Shown here in pieces: positions 55,160 through 64,000 of a stretch of DNA of 64,000 bases. A program made the position numbers and the translations under genes. Origin of the DNA: Dugong dugon (lineage: Eukaryota; Chordata; Mammalia; Sirenia; Dugongidae); assembly GCA_030035585.1 (NCBI GenBank), contig CM057462.1:92711234-92775233 (forward strand), written 5' to 3'. The notes under the pieces are model-generated. The model did not search any database, was not told the DNA's origin, and saw nothing but the letters and a program-made list of their open reading frames with translations. The stretch's first letter is position 1, and each line of letters begins with the position of its first letter.

Positions 55160-55560
55160 CATCAGGTTCCAGTCAGGAAAGCAGAACCAGCTTTGAGGAT
55201 TGAACACAGGGAATTTAATGTAGGGAATTGGCTACGCAGGTGATAGAGTTGCTGAAAAGCTAAACAAGAGATGGTGATGCAGCTCAAAGACCAGCAACAG
55301 ACAGAAGCCACAGCTAGGCTGGAGGGACAATGAGAAGAGGTGGTTTTACTGGGGCCCAGATCTGGGGTCATCTGTGGAATCTGGAATGGTGACGACAAGC
55401 CTGTTCTGTGGGAGCTGGAGCTATGAGAAGATGCTCCCACTACTGGGGTCATTGCCCAAGGCAGAAAGAAGGGGCAGAAACAACTTGGCTTCCTCTTTCT
55501 TTCCCACTTCCAAAGGCTAGTCACCGACTCCCATGACTGGGACCCTCCCTGCAGGGAGCT
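55160..55560. repeat. possible old repeat, family not assigned
   Basis: GAACACAGGGAATTTAATGT and TAGGGAATTGGCTACGCAGG resemble an old dispersed repeat. The open frames here (up to 120 codons) are not called. Confidence 0.35.
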
Positions 55561-56274
55561 ACCTGACGTGGGAGCCTGGGAATCTCAGCCTGCAGAGATT
55601 GTCTCCCCTGGGGATGCAGCGCAGGGGAAGAGTAAGGAATGAATCTGAGGGCAAACAGACTCAGCACCGGCACAGACACCCCCGGTTGATCTCCTTGCCA
55701 CAGAAAGCTGGAGGTGGAGGTGGGCTGGGAGGAACAGGGTTGGGGAAAAGATAATGCATTCAGAGTTGCCATCCCTGCACAGCCTTCATGGGGATCATCC
55801 AGCGGGTAGTTTGGGTTGTGGGACTGGGACTAGGAGCAGAGGTCAAAGCTAAAGGGGCAGTCGTGGTGGTCATTTTGAGTAAGTCCATGGGCAAAAGCTC
55901 TGAAAGGGGTGAAATTCCCAGGAGAGAGACTGTAAAAATAGACAAGGATAAGAAGACCTCTTATATTCGTACTGCTGTTTATAATTTTCAGAACATTTTT
56001 CTTATTTCTTTTGATCTCGCAACCATCCAATAGCTTTGACAAGATAGCCTGGTGGTTTAGTTTCCCATCTACCCAAATGGAAAAATGTTTAAATGATCAT
56101 GTCTTTCTCCTTTATTATCATAACAAGTACTTTGTAATTGTGTAGAGGGTTGCTTTTAGTCTGGACCTTAACATTTATGAACTTGTGAAGGCTAAAAGCA
56201 AGGACAGAAAACTTCTGGAAATTTGCTTCCTGGGACTGTAAGAACAGAATTGTTAACAGTAATAAACATAAGTG
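55561..56274. other. GC-richer intron, nothing assigned
   Basis: Locally G-rich (for example GGAGGTGGAGGTGGGCTGGG) but no exon or element supported. Confidence 0.4.
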
Positions 56275-56470
56275 CTGTTCTGCATCAGATGTCTTTATAA
56301 AACCTTTTAGAAGGATGACCTCACTGAATCCTCACAATACTCCTTTAAGGTGGGTGCTATTAGTTCCCCATTTTACAAGTTAAATAACTTCCTCAAGGAG
56401 ACTCATGTAGCAAGAATGAAGCCTGGATTTGAGTCCAGGCAGGTGGACCCCAGGGCTCAGGCCTCAGCCA
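56275..56470 (-). repeat. MIR remnant
   Basis: AATCCTCACAATACTCCTTT and GAAGCCTGGATTTGAGTCCA. Confidence 0.75.
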
Positions 56471-58479
56471 TTCTGCTATATTGTATCCTCTTGCTGTGGG
56501 GAGTCAATTGCATGATGAAGTCTTACATTAATTATACTTTAGTTGCCTTACGTGTTTAATTGCTAAACGGACTCACGGGACTCAAACAGCCTATACTCCT
56601 GAAACTTATTTTAGGCGTAGAATACACCACAGCAGTAGCAGAAGGGTCTGAATGAAAGGGGTCTGGAGATCTCAGGTACACGGGGACCTATCTACGGAAA
56701 ATAGTGCCTATGGCAATTAGTTTTAAATTGCTGAATGATCTCTCACAGCTGGCGATGGAAATTGCAATGGCCAATAGAAACTGCTCCTTAGCACCCCTCC
56801 TCAAGTGGCAACCAGGGCATGCACTCTGCCTGCCATACCTTACTTACGCCTCTGCACATGCAAGCTTCTTTATCTTCCTATAACTGGAGTGCACAGGACA
56901 CACTTTGTCTGCAGGTCTCAAACCTCTGTTGGCATGCATGTGAAGCAGCTGGGTACCACAGAGTCCAAAGTTGGCTTGGCGCGGAGGTCTTCAGAGTGAG
57001 TTGGCCACATAGGCACATTCCAGCCATGTGAGAAACCTTAACTGTAGAATAAATCTTTGTAAAACTCTTCCACAGCTCAACCAACGAGCATGGTCAAAAA
57101 AAAAATGAAATCATTGTAATTCATTGCCTTCAGTTCCTTTCAACATTTCTGTAAAGTGGCAATGATTCCATTCACAGGTGTATACTAAATGATTTTAATA
57201 ACTGTATCCATGATACTTTTCATAGAGTCAGCTTCAGAAAACTAAGCACAGATATTTTGGGTGTGTATCATACAGTGGAACAAAACAATAAGGGAACCAT
57301 TCATCTTTTGTTTTAAAATTCCAGTAAGTCTGAATTTCTGAACTAACATAGCTGGAGTATCATCTATCTTGATAGAAACTTTCTCATGCCTAGATGAAAT
57401 TCTTCTCTGACAGAGAAATATTCAAAAATATCTATTCCATAAAATTGGACTTTCTACGCTGCAAATTGACATTTTGTAAATTTGGAAGTCCTTTCTGGTA
57501 ATATGCATTCAAAGTATTAACTGGCCATTTTCTCTTCTATCTTATGACTCATGTCAAGCTAAAGAAAAGGACCTGCAATTTTTTTCAAATTTTGAATCAA
57601 TTGATCTTTGATTTCGTTAGAAAGGGTTTAGATTCTATAGGCGATTGTTTGGTGGCTTAATTGACCATCTTTCATTTTTTGTAAGATATCTTTTTTGGTC
57701 TTTTCCTGATAATTTTCTAACAAAATATTCATAACCAAAATAATAATTTCTATTACCATCTCTTCATCTAAAATTGGTCAAAGTTAGAAGTTCAGATCCT
57801 GTTAAAGTTGTGTAAAACGTTCGTAGGACACGTAATTCCTTTTCCAGATGACTAATTTCATCCATTCTTTTTTGACTGTTGAAAGGGAACTTTTAATTAA
57901 AATCACTGTGTGTTTGCAGAAAACATCTCTTTAATACTGCCCACTTTATTAAAAAAATATTTTCATAACAAGTGACGTTTTGCTCCGCCCAGTTGACATT
58001 CATCGTGAAATTTGTGATGTACTTACTCCTTTTCTCTTCACTTTTCTGGTCATAGTACCAGCTTCTGTGTCTCTACTCCGTTCTGAATTAGCAGTATGCC
58101 TTAATTTAAAATTTGAAAATTTATATTTATTTTTCTAATTAAAATTGATTTAATTAGATTAAAATAATTTGTAATGAAAATAATAGTGTTGCACTTCATT
58201 ACCAATTATGATTTACATAGATTTCACCGTAAGTCATGTGGTCTGCATAAAATACTCAGATAAACACATTATAATGTTACACTGATATACAGATAAAAGC
58301 CATTTGAACTAAATCTATCTGTTTACGCTGACTAGATTGGTGGTATGTTAATATGTAATGCTAGAAACAGGTGCCCGACACATGTACCACAATACAACAG
58401 TAAAATCGTAGGTGATAGTGGTTAAAAATGAAATGTAGTCTGACCAAAACAATAAAGTTGTGTTTAACAGACAAATATT
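56471..58479. other. intron, AT-rich from 57100, unexplained
   Basis: About 2 kb without any recognised element. From roughly 57100 it is AT-rich and free of AfroSINEs. It may be the body of the decayed DNA transposon whose end appears at 58480-58610, but I could not confirm this. Confidence 0.35.
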
Positions 58480-58610
58480 TTACACTGCTCCAGTTTTTAA
58501 TTTAAATTAATTAAAATTAAAAATGCATTTTCTGAATTCCACTAGCCACATTTGAATTGTCCAATAGCCACGTGTGGTAGCGGTACCCCTATTGGACACT
58601 TCAGCTCTAG
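58480..58610. mobile_element. hAT-type remnant end
   Basis: CACTAGCCACATTTGAATTG and CCAATAGCCACGTGTGGTAG resemble the element at 36846-37030. Confidence 0.5.
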
Positions 58611-58624
58611 AGTCTAGGTAGACC

Positions 58625-58805
58625 ATAAGCACAGTGGCAGGAGCAAGCTTGTCCATCTTGTCCACTGCCTATTCCCAGCACCTAGCAGTGTGCCTGGAAC
58701 ATTGTATGAGTTGAGTAACAGTTTGTTCTGTTAAAATGAGATAATGGGTTTAGCACAGTGACTGGCACTTCATGGGCATCTGTTGAAGCACTGGTTGAGT
58801 GAATG
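58625..58805 (+). repeat. L2 3' end
   Basis: TTGTCCACTGCCTATTCCCA, CACCTAGCAGTGTGCCTGGA and a GTTGAGTGAATG end. Confidence 0.65.
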
Positions 58806-59680
58806 ATTTGCTACTTGCACATTCCTTTGCCAGTGATCTGGGCCTCAGGCAACCATTGCTCCACAGTGAGCCCACTCTGCATTGGTGATCCAGAAAGACA
58901 GTCAACGTCTACATGTGACTTCATTCCAAACAGTCCTGAAAGCACCTTCCTGCTTGTGGTGCCAAGAGTTTAGTCTGTTTCTTTAATTTCAGGCAAAAAT
59001 GAAGAAGTCAGGACTTGTAACCCTGAAAAAGCACTCTGATGGTTAGAGCCCAGGAAAATCTGGTGGTTAGGGGCAGAATGAGAAGGATTCTGTTAAACTT
59101 GGGACATGGATAAAATCCTGGCTTTGGTATTGGGAAGGTATGTGGGGCATATTGCAACACAGAGCTCCACCCGACTCCCACCAAATCCCCCTCAGTTCTG
59201 TGCCAGAGAGACCTAACCTTGGCTGAAACAACACAGAACTTTCAGCTTCTCCAGAATAATTCTTGTTTGAATCAGTTTTCTCTTCAGGGCTAAAAATAGA
59301 AATTCAAAAAACAGGAGGGGCAATCTGACAGGATTTCAAAGCAGCATTCAACAATCTGCATTTCCTCTTGGATTAAAAATATATATATGTGATTGTTTGG
59401 GTGATTGTCCTGATTAAAGAAAGGGTAAATTGAAAAAAGAAACATCACAAAGTTGCAAAGTGAAATGTTATTCTTTTAGATTAGGGTTAATTTTGAAACA
59501 GTCCACCACTCTGGCAGGCAGACCCTGCAGAGGTTCATGGCAATGGGAGGAGGCAGCACGGCTCAAATATCTGCAGCCAGCACAGCAGTGGGGCCCAGGG
59601 GACCAAGGCTTTGAATGTGTTCCTGGCTCAGCCTCCAAATGGCTGTGGGTACCTGACTTTCCTGGGAAACTGTCCTTGCT
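58806..59680. other. intronic sequence, no repeat recognised
   Basis: Nothing supported apart from a short AT run near 59379-59390. Confidence 0.4.
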
Positions 59681-59704
59681 TCTTCTTCTTCTTCTTTTTT
59701 TTTT
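59681..59704. repeat. TTC/T-rich simple repeat
   Basis: CTTCTTCTTCTTCTTC then a T-run, directly left of the L1 3' end. Confidence 0.9.
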
Positions 59705-60750
59705 AAATTATGATAACTTACTCATGACATAAATTTTACCATTTTAAAGTGTACCATTCAATGGCAGTTAGTACATTCATGATGTTGGGGAACCATCACT
59801 GCTGTCTCATTCTAGAGCATTTCCATCAAGTCTTGAGTTACAATATTGAAGGATTCTATGAGCCAAAAAGAAACCCCACATCTATTAAGTAATCACTCGC
59901 CATTCCTCTTAGCCCAAAGCACTGTTGGTGTTGTTAGGTGCCACCAAGTTGATTCCAACTCATAGCAACCCTATGTACAACAGAAGGAAACACTGCCTGG
60001 TCCCGTACCATCATCACAATTGTTGTTTTGTCTGAGGCCATTGTTGCAGCCACTGTGTCAACCCATCTTGTTGAGAGTCTTCCTCTTTTTCACTCACCTT
60101 CTACTTTACCAAGCGTGATGTCCTTCTCCGGGGACTAGTCCCTCCTGATAACATGTCTAAAGTAAGTACAAAGACCTAGAGTTAGAAAACAAAAGGGAAG
60201 AACATGTTCGGCATTTCTCAAGCTGAAAGAACTGCAGAAAAAATCCAAGCCTCAAGCTGAAATAGTGAAGGATTCTATGAGGAAAATATTAAACAATGAA
60301 GGAAGCATCAAAAGAAAACAGAAGGAATACACAGTCACTATACCAAAAAGAATTGATTGATGTTCAGCCATTTCAAGAGGTAGCATATGATCAGGAACCA
60401 ATGATACTGAAAGAAGTCCAAGCTACACTGAAGGCACCGGTGAAAAACGAATCTCCAGGAACTGGTGGAATACCAGTTGAGGTGTTTTCAAAAAATGGAT
60501 GTAACACTGAAGCACTCACTCATCTATACCAAGAAATTTGGAAGACAGCTACCTGGCCAGACGACTGGAAGAGATCCATATACATGCCCAAAGCCCTTAG
60601 GCAACCATTAATCTGCTTTCTGTCTCTTATAGATTTGCCTATTCTGGACATTTCATATAAATGGAATCATATAATAGGTGGCCTTTTGTGTCTGGCTTCT
60701 TTCACTTAGCATAATGTTTTCAAAGTTTCATCCTAATTGTAGCCTGGATC
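59705..60750 (-). mobile_element. L1M 3'-UTR fragment split by an RTE
   Basis: CCATTTTAAAGTGTACCATT at the left; CCATTAATCTGCTTTCTGTC, CTGGCTTCTTTCACTTAGCA after the insert. Removing 59921-60594 restores L1 order. Confidence 0.85.
59912..60594 (-). mobile_element. RTE LINE with internal 5' inversion and target duplication
   Basis: GCCCAAAGC at 59912-59920 and 60586-60594, perfect. Left part to about 60165 is the RTE 3' end on the minus strand. From about 60166 to 60585 an upstream coding part runs on the plus strand (VKNESPGTGGIPVEVFSKNG in the frame at 60296-60709). The two parts meet at AAAGTAAGTACAAAG. The frame then runs into L1 sequence, so the 137-codon ORF is a chimera. Confidence 0.93.
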
Positions 60751-60779
60751 TTCCTTGCTTTTTGAGGACCTTGAGAGAC

Positions 60780-60905
60780 TTTCTGGCATAGTAACAATAA
60801 GCCTGGCATCAGAGTCATACAGACCTAGGTGTGAATCCTGGCCCTGTCTTTGAGCTTCAGTTTGTTGAGCTTCAAAATGGGAATAATGATGTTCACCTCA
60901 GGAGT
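60780..60905 (+). repeat. MIR remnant
   Basis: AGACCTAGGTGTGAATCCTG and TCAAAATGGGAATAATGATG. Confidence 0.7.
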
Positions 60906-61103
60906 CTTTGGGAGGATTTATTTGCTAACAAATATTCATTGAGCAACCCCTGTGTGTCAAGGCAAGGCTTCAAGGATACAGCAGCAAGCAACACCAGACA
61001 AATTCTCTACCCTCATGGAACTTGGTATTAGTGGGAGAGATGGACATAAACACAGAAACAAATAAATAAAATAGGAAGAAGATAAGAATAATTGTCCAGC
61101 CTA

Positions 61104-61304
61104 GTTGCTGTTGAGTTGATTCCAGCTGATGGTAACCCCATGTGTTTCAGAGTAAAACTGTGCTCCACGGGGTTTTCAGTGACTGTAATCTTCTGGAAGT
61201 AAATCGCCAGGCCTTTGTTCTGAGATGCCTCGGGGTGGATTTGAACCACCAACTTTTTGGTCAGTAGCCCAGTGCTTAACCATTTGTGCCACACAGGGAC
61301 TCTA
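61104..61304 (-). mobile_element. AfroSINE, full-length type
   Basis: CTAGTTGCTGTTGAGTTGAT to GTGCCACACAGGGACTCT, with GGAAGTAAATCGCCAGGCC. The 184-codon minus frame across it is not a gene. Confidence 0.93.
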
Positions 61305-61794
61305 GGTGAGCTTTGCTTAGCTTGGTGAGCAAAGGAGCTGAAATTTGAGCAGATATCTGAGGAATGGAATGAGCCAGCCTTGTGAAGAGCTAGAGAGAAG
61401 AAAGACCATTTTAGGCAAAAGAATAGTAAGAGCAAAGGCCCTGAAGTGGGAAAAGGTTTGTCGTGTTCAAGGAGAAGAAAGGAGACCAGTGTGGCTGAAA
61501 TTGAGTGAGTGAAGGGTGGAAGGTATGACGTGAGATTGGAAAGGTAAACAGGAACCAACTCCTGCAGTGCCGTGTGAGCCACAGTTTGGACTTAATTCTA
61601 AGAACGACAGAAGCCAGGACAGGGTTTTAGTTAAAAGAGCAACATGTTCTAATTTACAATTTCAGAAGAGCACTCCGGCAGCTGTGTGGTGGATGGTATG
61701 AACAAAAGCTGGAAGACTAGTAAGGAGGTTGTTGCACTTGTCCAGATGTGAAAAATAGGAGATTTTGGAGACTTGGACTAGGGTATGAGTTGTT

Positions 61795-62136
61795 GTTGTT
61801 TTTGTTAGGTGCCATCAATTGAGTTCTGACTCATAGCTACCCTATGTACAACAGAACAAAACGCTGCCCGGTCCTGCACCATCTTTAACAGTCGTGCTAT
61901 GTTTGAGGCCATTGGTGCAGCCACCATGTCAATCCATCTTATTGAGGATCTTCCTCTCTTTTGCTGACCCTCTACTTTGCCAAGCATGATGTACTTCTCC
62001 AGGGACTGGCACCTCCTGATAACATGTCCAGAGTATGTAAGACAAAGTTTCACTATCCTCGCTTCTAAGGAGCATTCTGTCTGTACTTCTTCCGAGACAG
62101 ATTTGTTCGTTCTTCTGGGTGGGATAGATGAGTTGT
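61795..62136 (-). mobile_element. RTE 3' end with target duplication
   Basis: Body 61804-62127, only the last ~320 bases of RTE. ATGAGTTGT at 61795-61803 and 62128-62136. On the minus strand it ends in a stretch of the C-terminal coding region and the tail. Confidence 0.93.
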
Positions 62137-62189
62137 AAAGAAGTAAGAAGATCTGAGATGGTTTGGACCAAACACAGGTATGGAGGATT

Positions 62190-62285
62190 AAGTTAAATAA
62201 AAGTAAACAGGATAAATAAAATCAAATGAGGCAATGCATGTCAAATGCCTAACAGTGCCTAAGACACAGCTGGTATTTAACTCTT
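62190..62285 (+). repeat. MIR 3' fragment
   Basis: GCAATGCATGTCAAATGCCT and ACAGTGCCTAAGACACAGCT. Confidence 0.55.
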
Positions 62286-62639
62286 GTCCCATTCCCTGGC
62301 CCATGTTCTCATTCCCCATGCACATAACCCATAAACTTTTGTGGCTCTTTGGAAGAATTGTAATACAGGTTTCATCCTTGTTTGGATTTTTCTGGCCCAT
62401 ATATCATTAGGGATAAGTGGGAACTGCAGGGTGAGGGGTGTGGATGTGTCTCTGATTTTCATGAGATCAAGGGAGAATGAATCTACTATTTTCTATTCAA
62501 CTAGAGCGTGTGATGTCTTATGAAAGCCGTGGCCTTCAGCAGGTGATGGAGAAGTACAGCTCAGAGGGATGAAGGGATTGGGCGCGTTCTAGGGAGAAGG
62601 GGGAGCCAATGAGAGGTGTGTTCCCTCCTCTTCTAGCTG
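62286..62639. other. intronic sequence, no repeat recognised
   Basis: Nothing supported. Confidence 0.4.
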
Positions 62640-62855
62640 CAAGATCCCAGTCCGAAGATGATTCCCTTCCTCTGCTGTCCTGCCACGTTGAGCTTCCTTG
62701 TTTCACACTATGTTGTGATCCATGGTTTAATTCTATGTGTCTTCATTAGACTTGTGAGTTCCTCTAAGGCAGGAGGAGGACCACTCATCTCTGTACCCTC
62801 TACCCCTGGCACAAGAGGACACTTGATAAATATCTAAACAATGAGTGAATGAGTA
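62640..62855 (+). repeat. L2 3' end
   Basis: AGACTTGTGAGTTCCTCTAA, CTCTGTACCCTCTACCCCTG and ACAATGAGTGAATGAGT. Confidence 0.7.
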
Positions 62856-62924
62856 ACTAAACACACCTCATCTTAATACAGAGAGCCTTCTGGGCTGCAG
62901 AAAAACCCGTGAGGTTTTCTCTTC

Positions 62925-63050
62925 TGTAGAATGGGGATGATAATAGACTCTACCTCAAAGGATCATGAAGATTAAGTAGATGATGTGTGTAATTCACTTA
63001 GCACTGTGCCTGCCACATGACAAGCCCTTGCCAGAAGTTGGCTATTATTC
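62925..63050 (+). repeat. MIR remnant
   Basis: AGAATGGGGATGATAATAGA and CACTTAGCACTGTGCCTGCC. Confidence 0.75.
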
Positions 63051-63627
63051 CAATTATTAAGGGATCCGCTCTCTGTGGCTTCTCCTTTTGGAGTTGCTGT
63101 GTGTCAGTGGCCCATGGAGACTCCTTTTGGGGCCCTGGATTAAGAGGCAAATATGGCCGATCTCCAGGAAAGGAGGCCTCTGGTGCAGGAACCTGAATAA
63201 GCCCTACCAGTTCTCACCGTCACTAGGGACTTGAAAGTGGAATTAATAAAGTGCCTTAGGTTTACAGCCAGATCCTTTACAGCTTTATTTCCCACATATT
63301 GTATACCAGATGAGACATAAGGGATTGCAAATGCAAATGGAAGTGGGATATTGTTAGCTGTGGCCAATATAAATATGTTGCGGTGAAGGGGGCAGAACAA
63401 AGGCCTGAAGGCCGGAAGTTGACAGAAATCATGTTGGTGTTTAATACATGACTTCATCCCAGGAAAAATAATAGTTCTCGTAGGCCTGCCAGGGAATAGG
63501 GGAGCCAGGGTTATCTGTACTTACACATGCCAGGAACCTCAAGGGGACAGCCTGTACGTGACCCTTACCCAGCACCTCAAATACTGTCATGGCATGTTTG
63601 AGGAAGGGGCTTAGCACCCGAATGGTG
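63051..63627. other. intronic sequence, no repeat recognised
   Basis: A 105-codon minus frame (63140-63457) has no recognisable similarity and is not called. Confidence 0.4.
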
Positions 63628-63800
63628 TCCTTTGGAGTCAGAAGCATGCATGGTTTGGATCCCAGCTCTGCTAGGTACCAGCAATAGCAGAGGACTCAGC
63701 TGGGAACTTTGATTTTCCCGAATGTAAAGTCTGGTAACAATTGTACCTCCATGGAGTAGTTGTGATGCGTAAGCAAGGTAATGCTACTTATCGTAAAGTG
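63628..63800 (+). repeat. MIR remnant
   Basis: GGTTTGGATCCCAGCTCTGC and CATGGAGTAGTTGTGATGCG, diverged. Confidence 0.6.
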
Positions 63801-63971
63801 AAAGGAAGTGGCAAATTAAGCACAGTCTTTGGTATCTGCTCTAACCCTGCCTTCTTGTGTGTGCGCTTCTCTCACCTCCACCCACAATGCAATTCCCGCC
63901 TCTACCTCCAGCCTCAGAGAACCCTTTTCTCCCCCACCTCCCACTTCACGAGCTTACCTTCTCTACTGGTG

Positions 63972-64000
63972 TTAGTTGCCATGAAGTCTACTCAAGTTGA
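63972..64000 (-). mobile_element. AfroSINE tail, cut by the window end
   Basis: GTTAGTTGCCATGAAGTCTA is the tail segment; the rest lies beyond the window. Confidence 0.75.

Larger units (their letters stand above)
60910..62170 (-). repeat. ancient L2-class repeat with two insertions
   Basis: AATATTCATTGAGCAACCCC, GCAAAGGCCCTGAAGTGGGA, GGTTGTTGCACTTGTCCAGA and CTTGGACTAGGGTATGAG follow one long old mammalian pattern. A SINE (61104-61304) and an RTE end (61804-62127) interrupt it. Confidence 0.6.
39508..64000 (+). other. ROR1: ROR1 intron downstream of the microexon (5' part)
   Basis: Starts with a GTAAGTAC donor. No Frizzled-domain exon was recognised up to the window end, so the intron is at least 24.5 kb long. 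Repeats inside are listed separately. Confidence 0.8.

Noticed and set aside
60296..60709. 137-codon open frame
   Set aside because: It joins an RTE fragment to antisense L1 sequence across an insertion boundary.
61028..61582. 184-codon open frame on the minus strand
   Set aside because: It runs through an AfroSINE and an old repeat.
992..64000. Many similar spaced blocks suggesting a CRISPR-like array
   Set aside because: They are dispersed SINEs in both orientations, with irregular spacing and target duplications.

Overview
This is a gene-poor piece of placental-mammal nuclear DNA, almost entirely intronic. Dozens of copies of a tRNA-derived SINE that shares its 3' tail with an RTE-type LINE point to an afrotherian, most likely an elephant or close relative. 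The species call is an inference from repeat content and needs a database search. No bacterial, viral or organellar gene was seen.

Only two protein-coding exons can be supported, both on the + strand. They belong to ROR1, a single-pass receptor tyrosine kinase-like protein that binds Wnt5a-type ligands. Positions 38268-38555 encode the extracellular immunoglobulin domain (288 nt, flanked by AG/GT sites). Positions 39477-39507 are a 31-nt microexon that starts the linker towards the Frizzled cysteine-rich domain. The codon phases fit across both introns. The window is therefore the end of a long upstream intron (1-38267), a 921-nt intron (38556-39476) and the start of another long intron (39508-64000). 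The signal-peptide, Frizzled, Kringle, transmembrane and kinase exons lie outside.

The introns are a layered record of transposition. The oldest layer is MIR, L2, hAT-type (MER5/MER20-like) and L1M remnants. On top lie RTE copies (15984-18570, 45350-46687, 59921-60585, 61804-62127), a retroposed L1-type 3'-end family with target duplications (3698-4680, 19124-19901, 40065-40570), and AfroSINEs in both orientations. Many insertions have readable target-site duplications, so the order of events can be worked out. The deepest nest is 43264-48365.

The points most worth checking are: two different tRNA heads (Asn-like and Gly-like) on one SINE body; SINEs with T-rich 3' tails; 5' inversions in both an L1 and an RTE element; two SINEs inserted successively at one target site; a 38-bp RTE-like scrap inside an L1; and a hAT-transposase-like relic with a 111-residue open frame. 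No new functional system was found.
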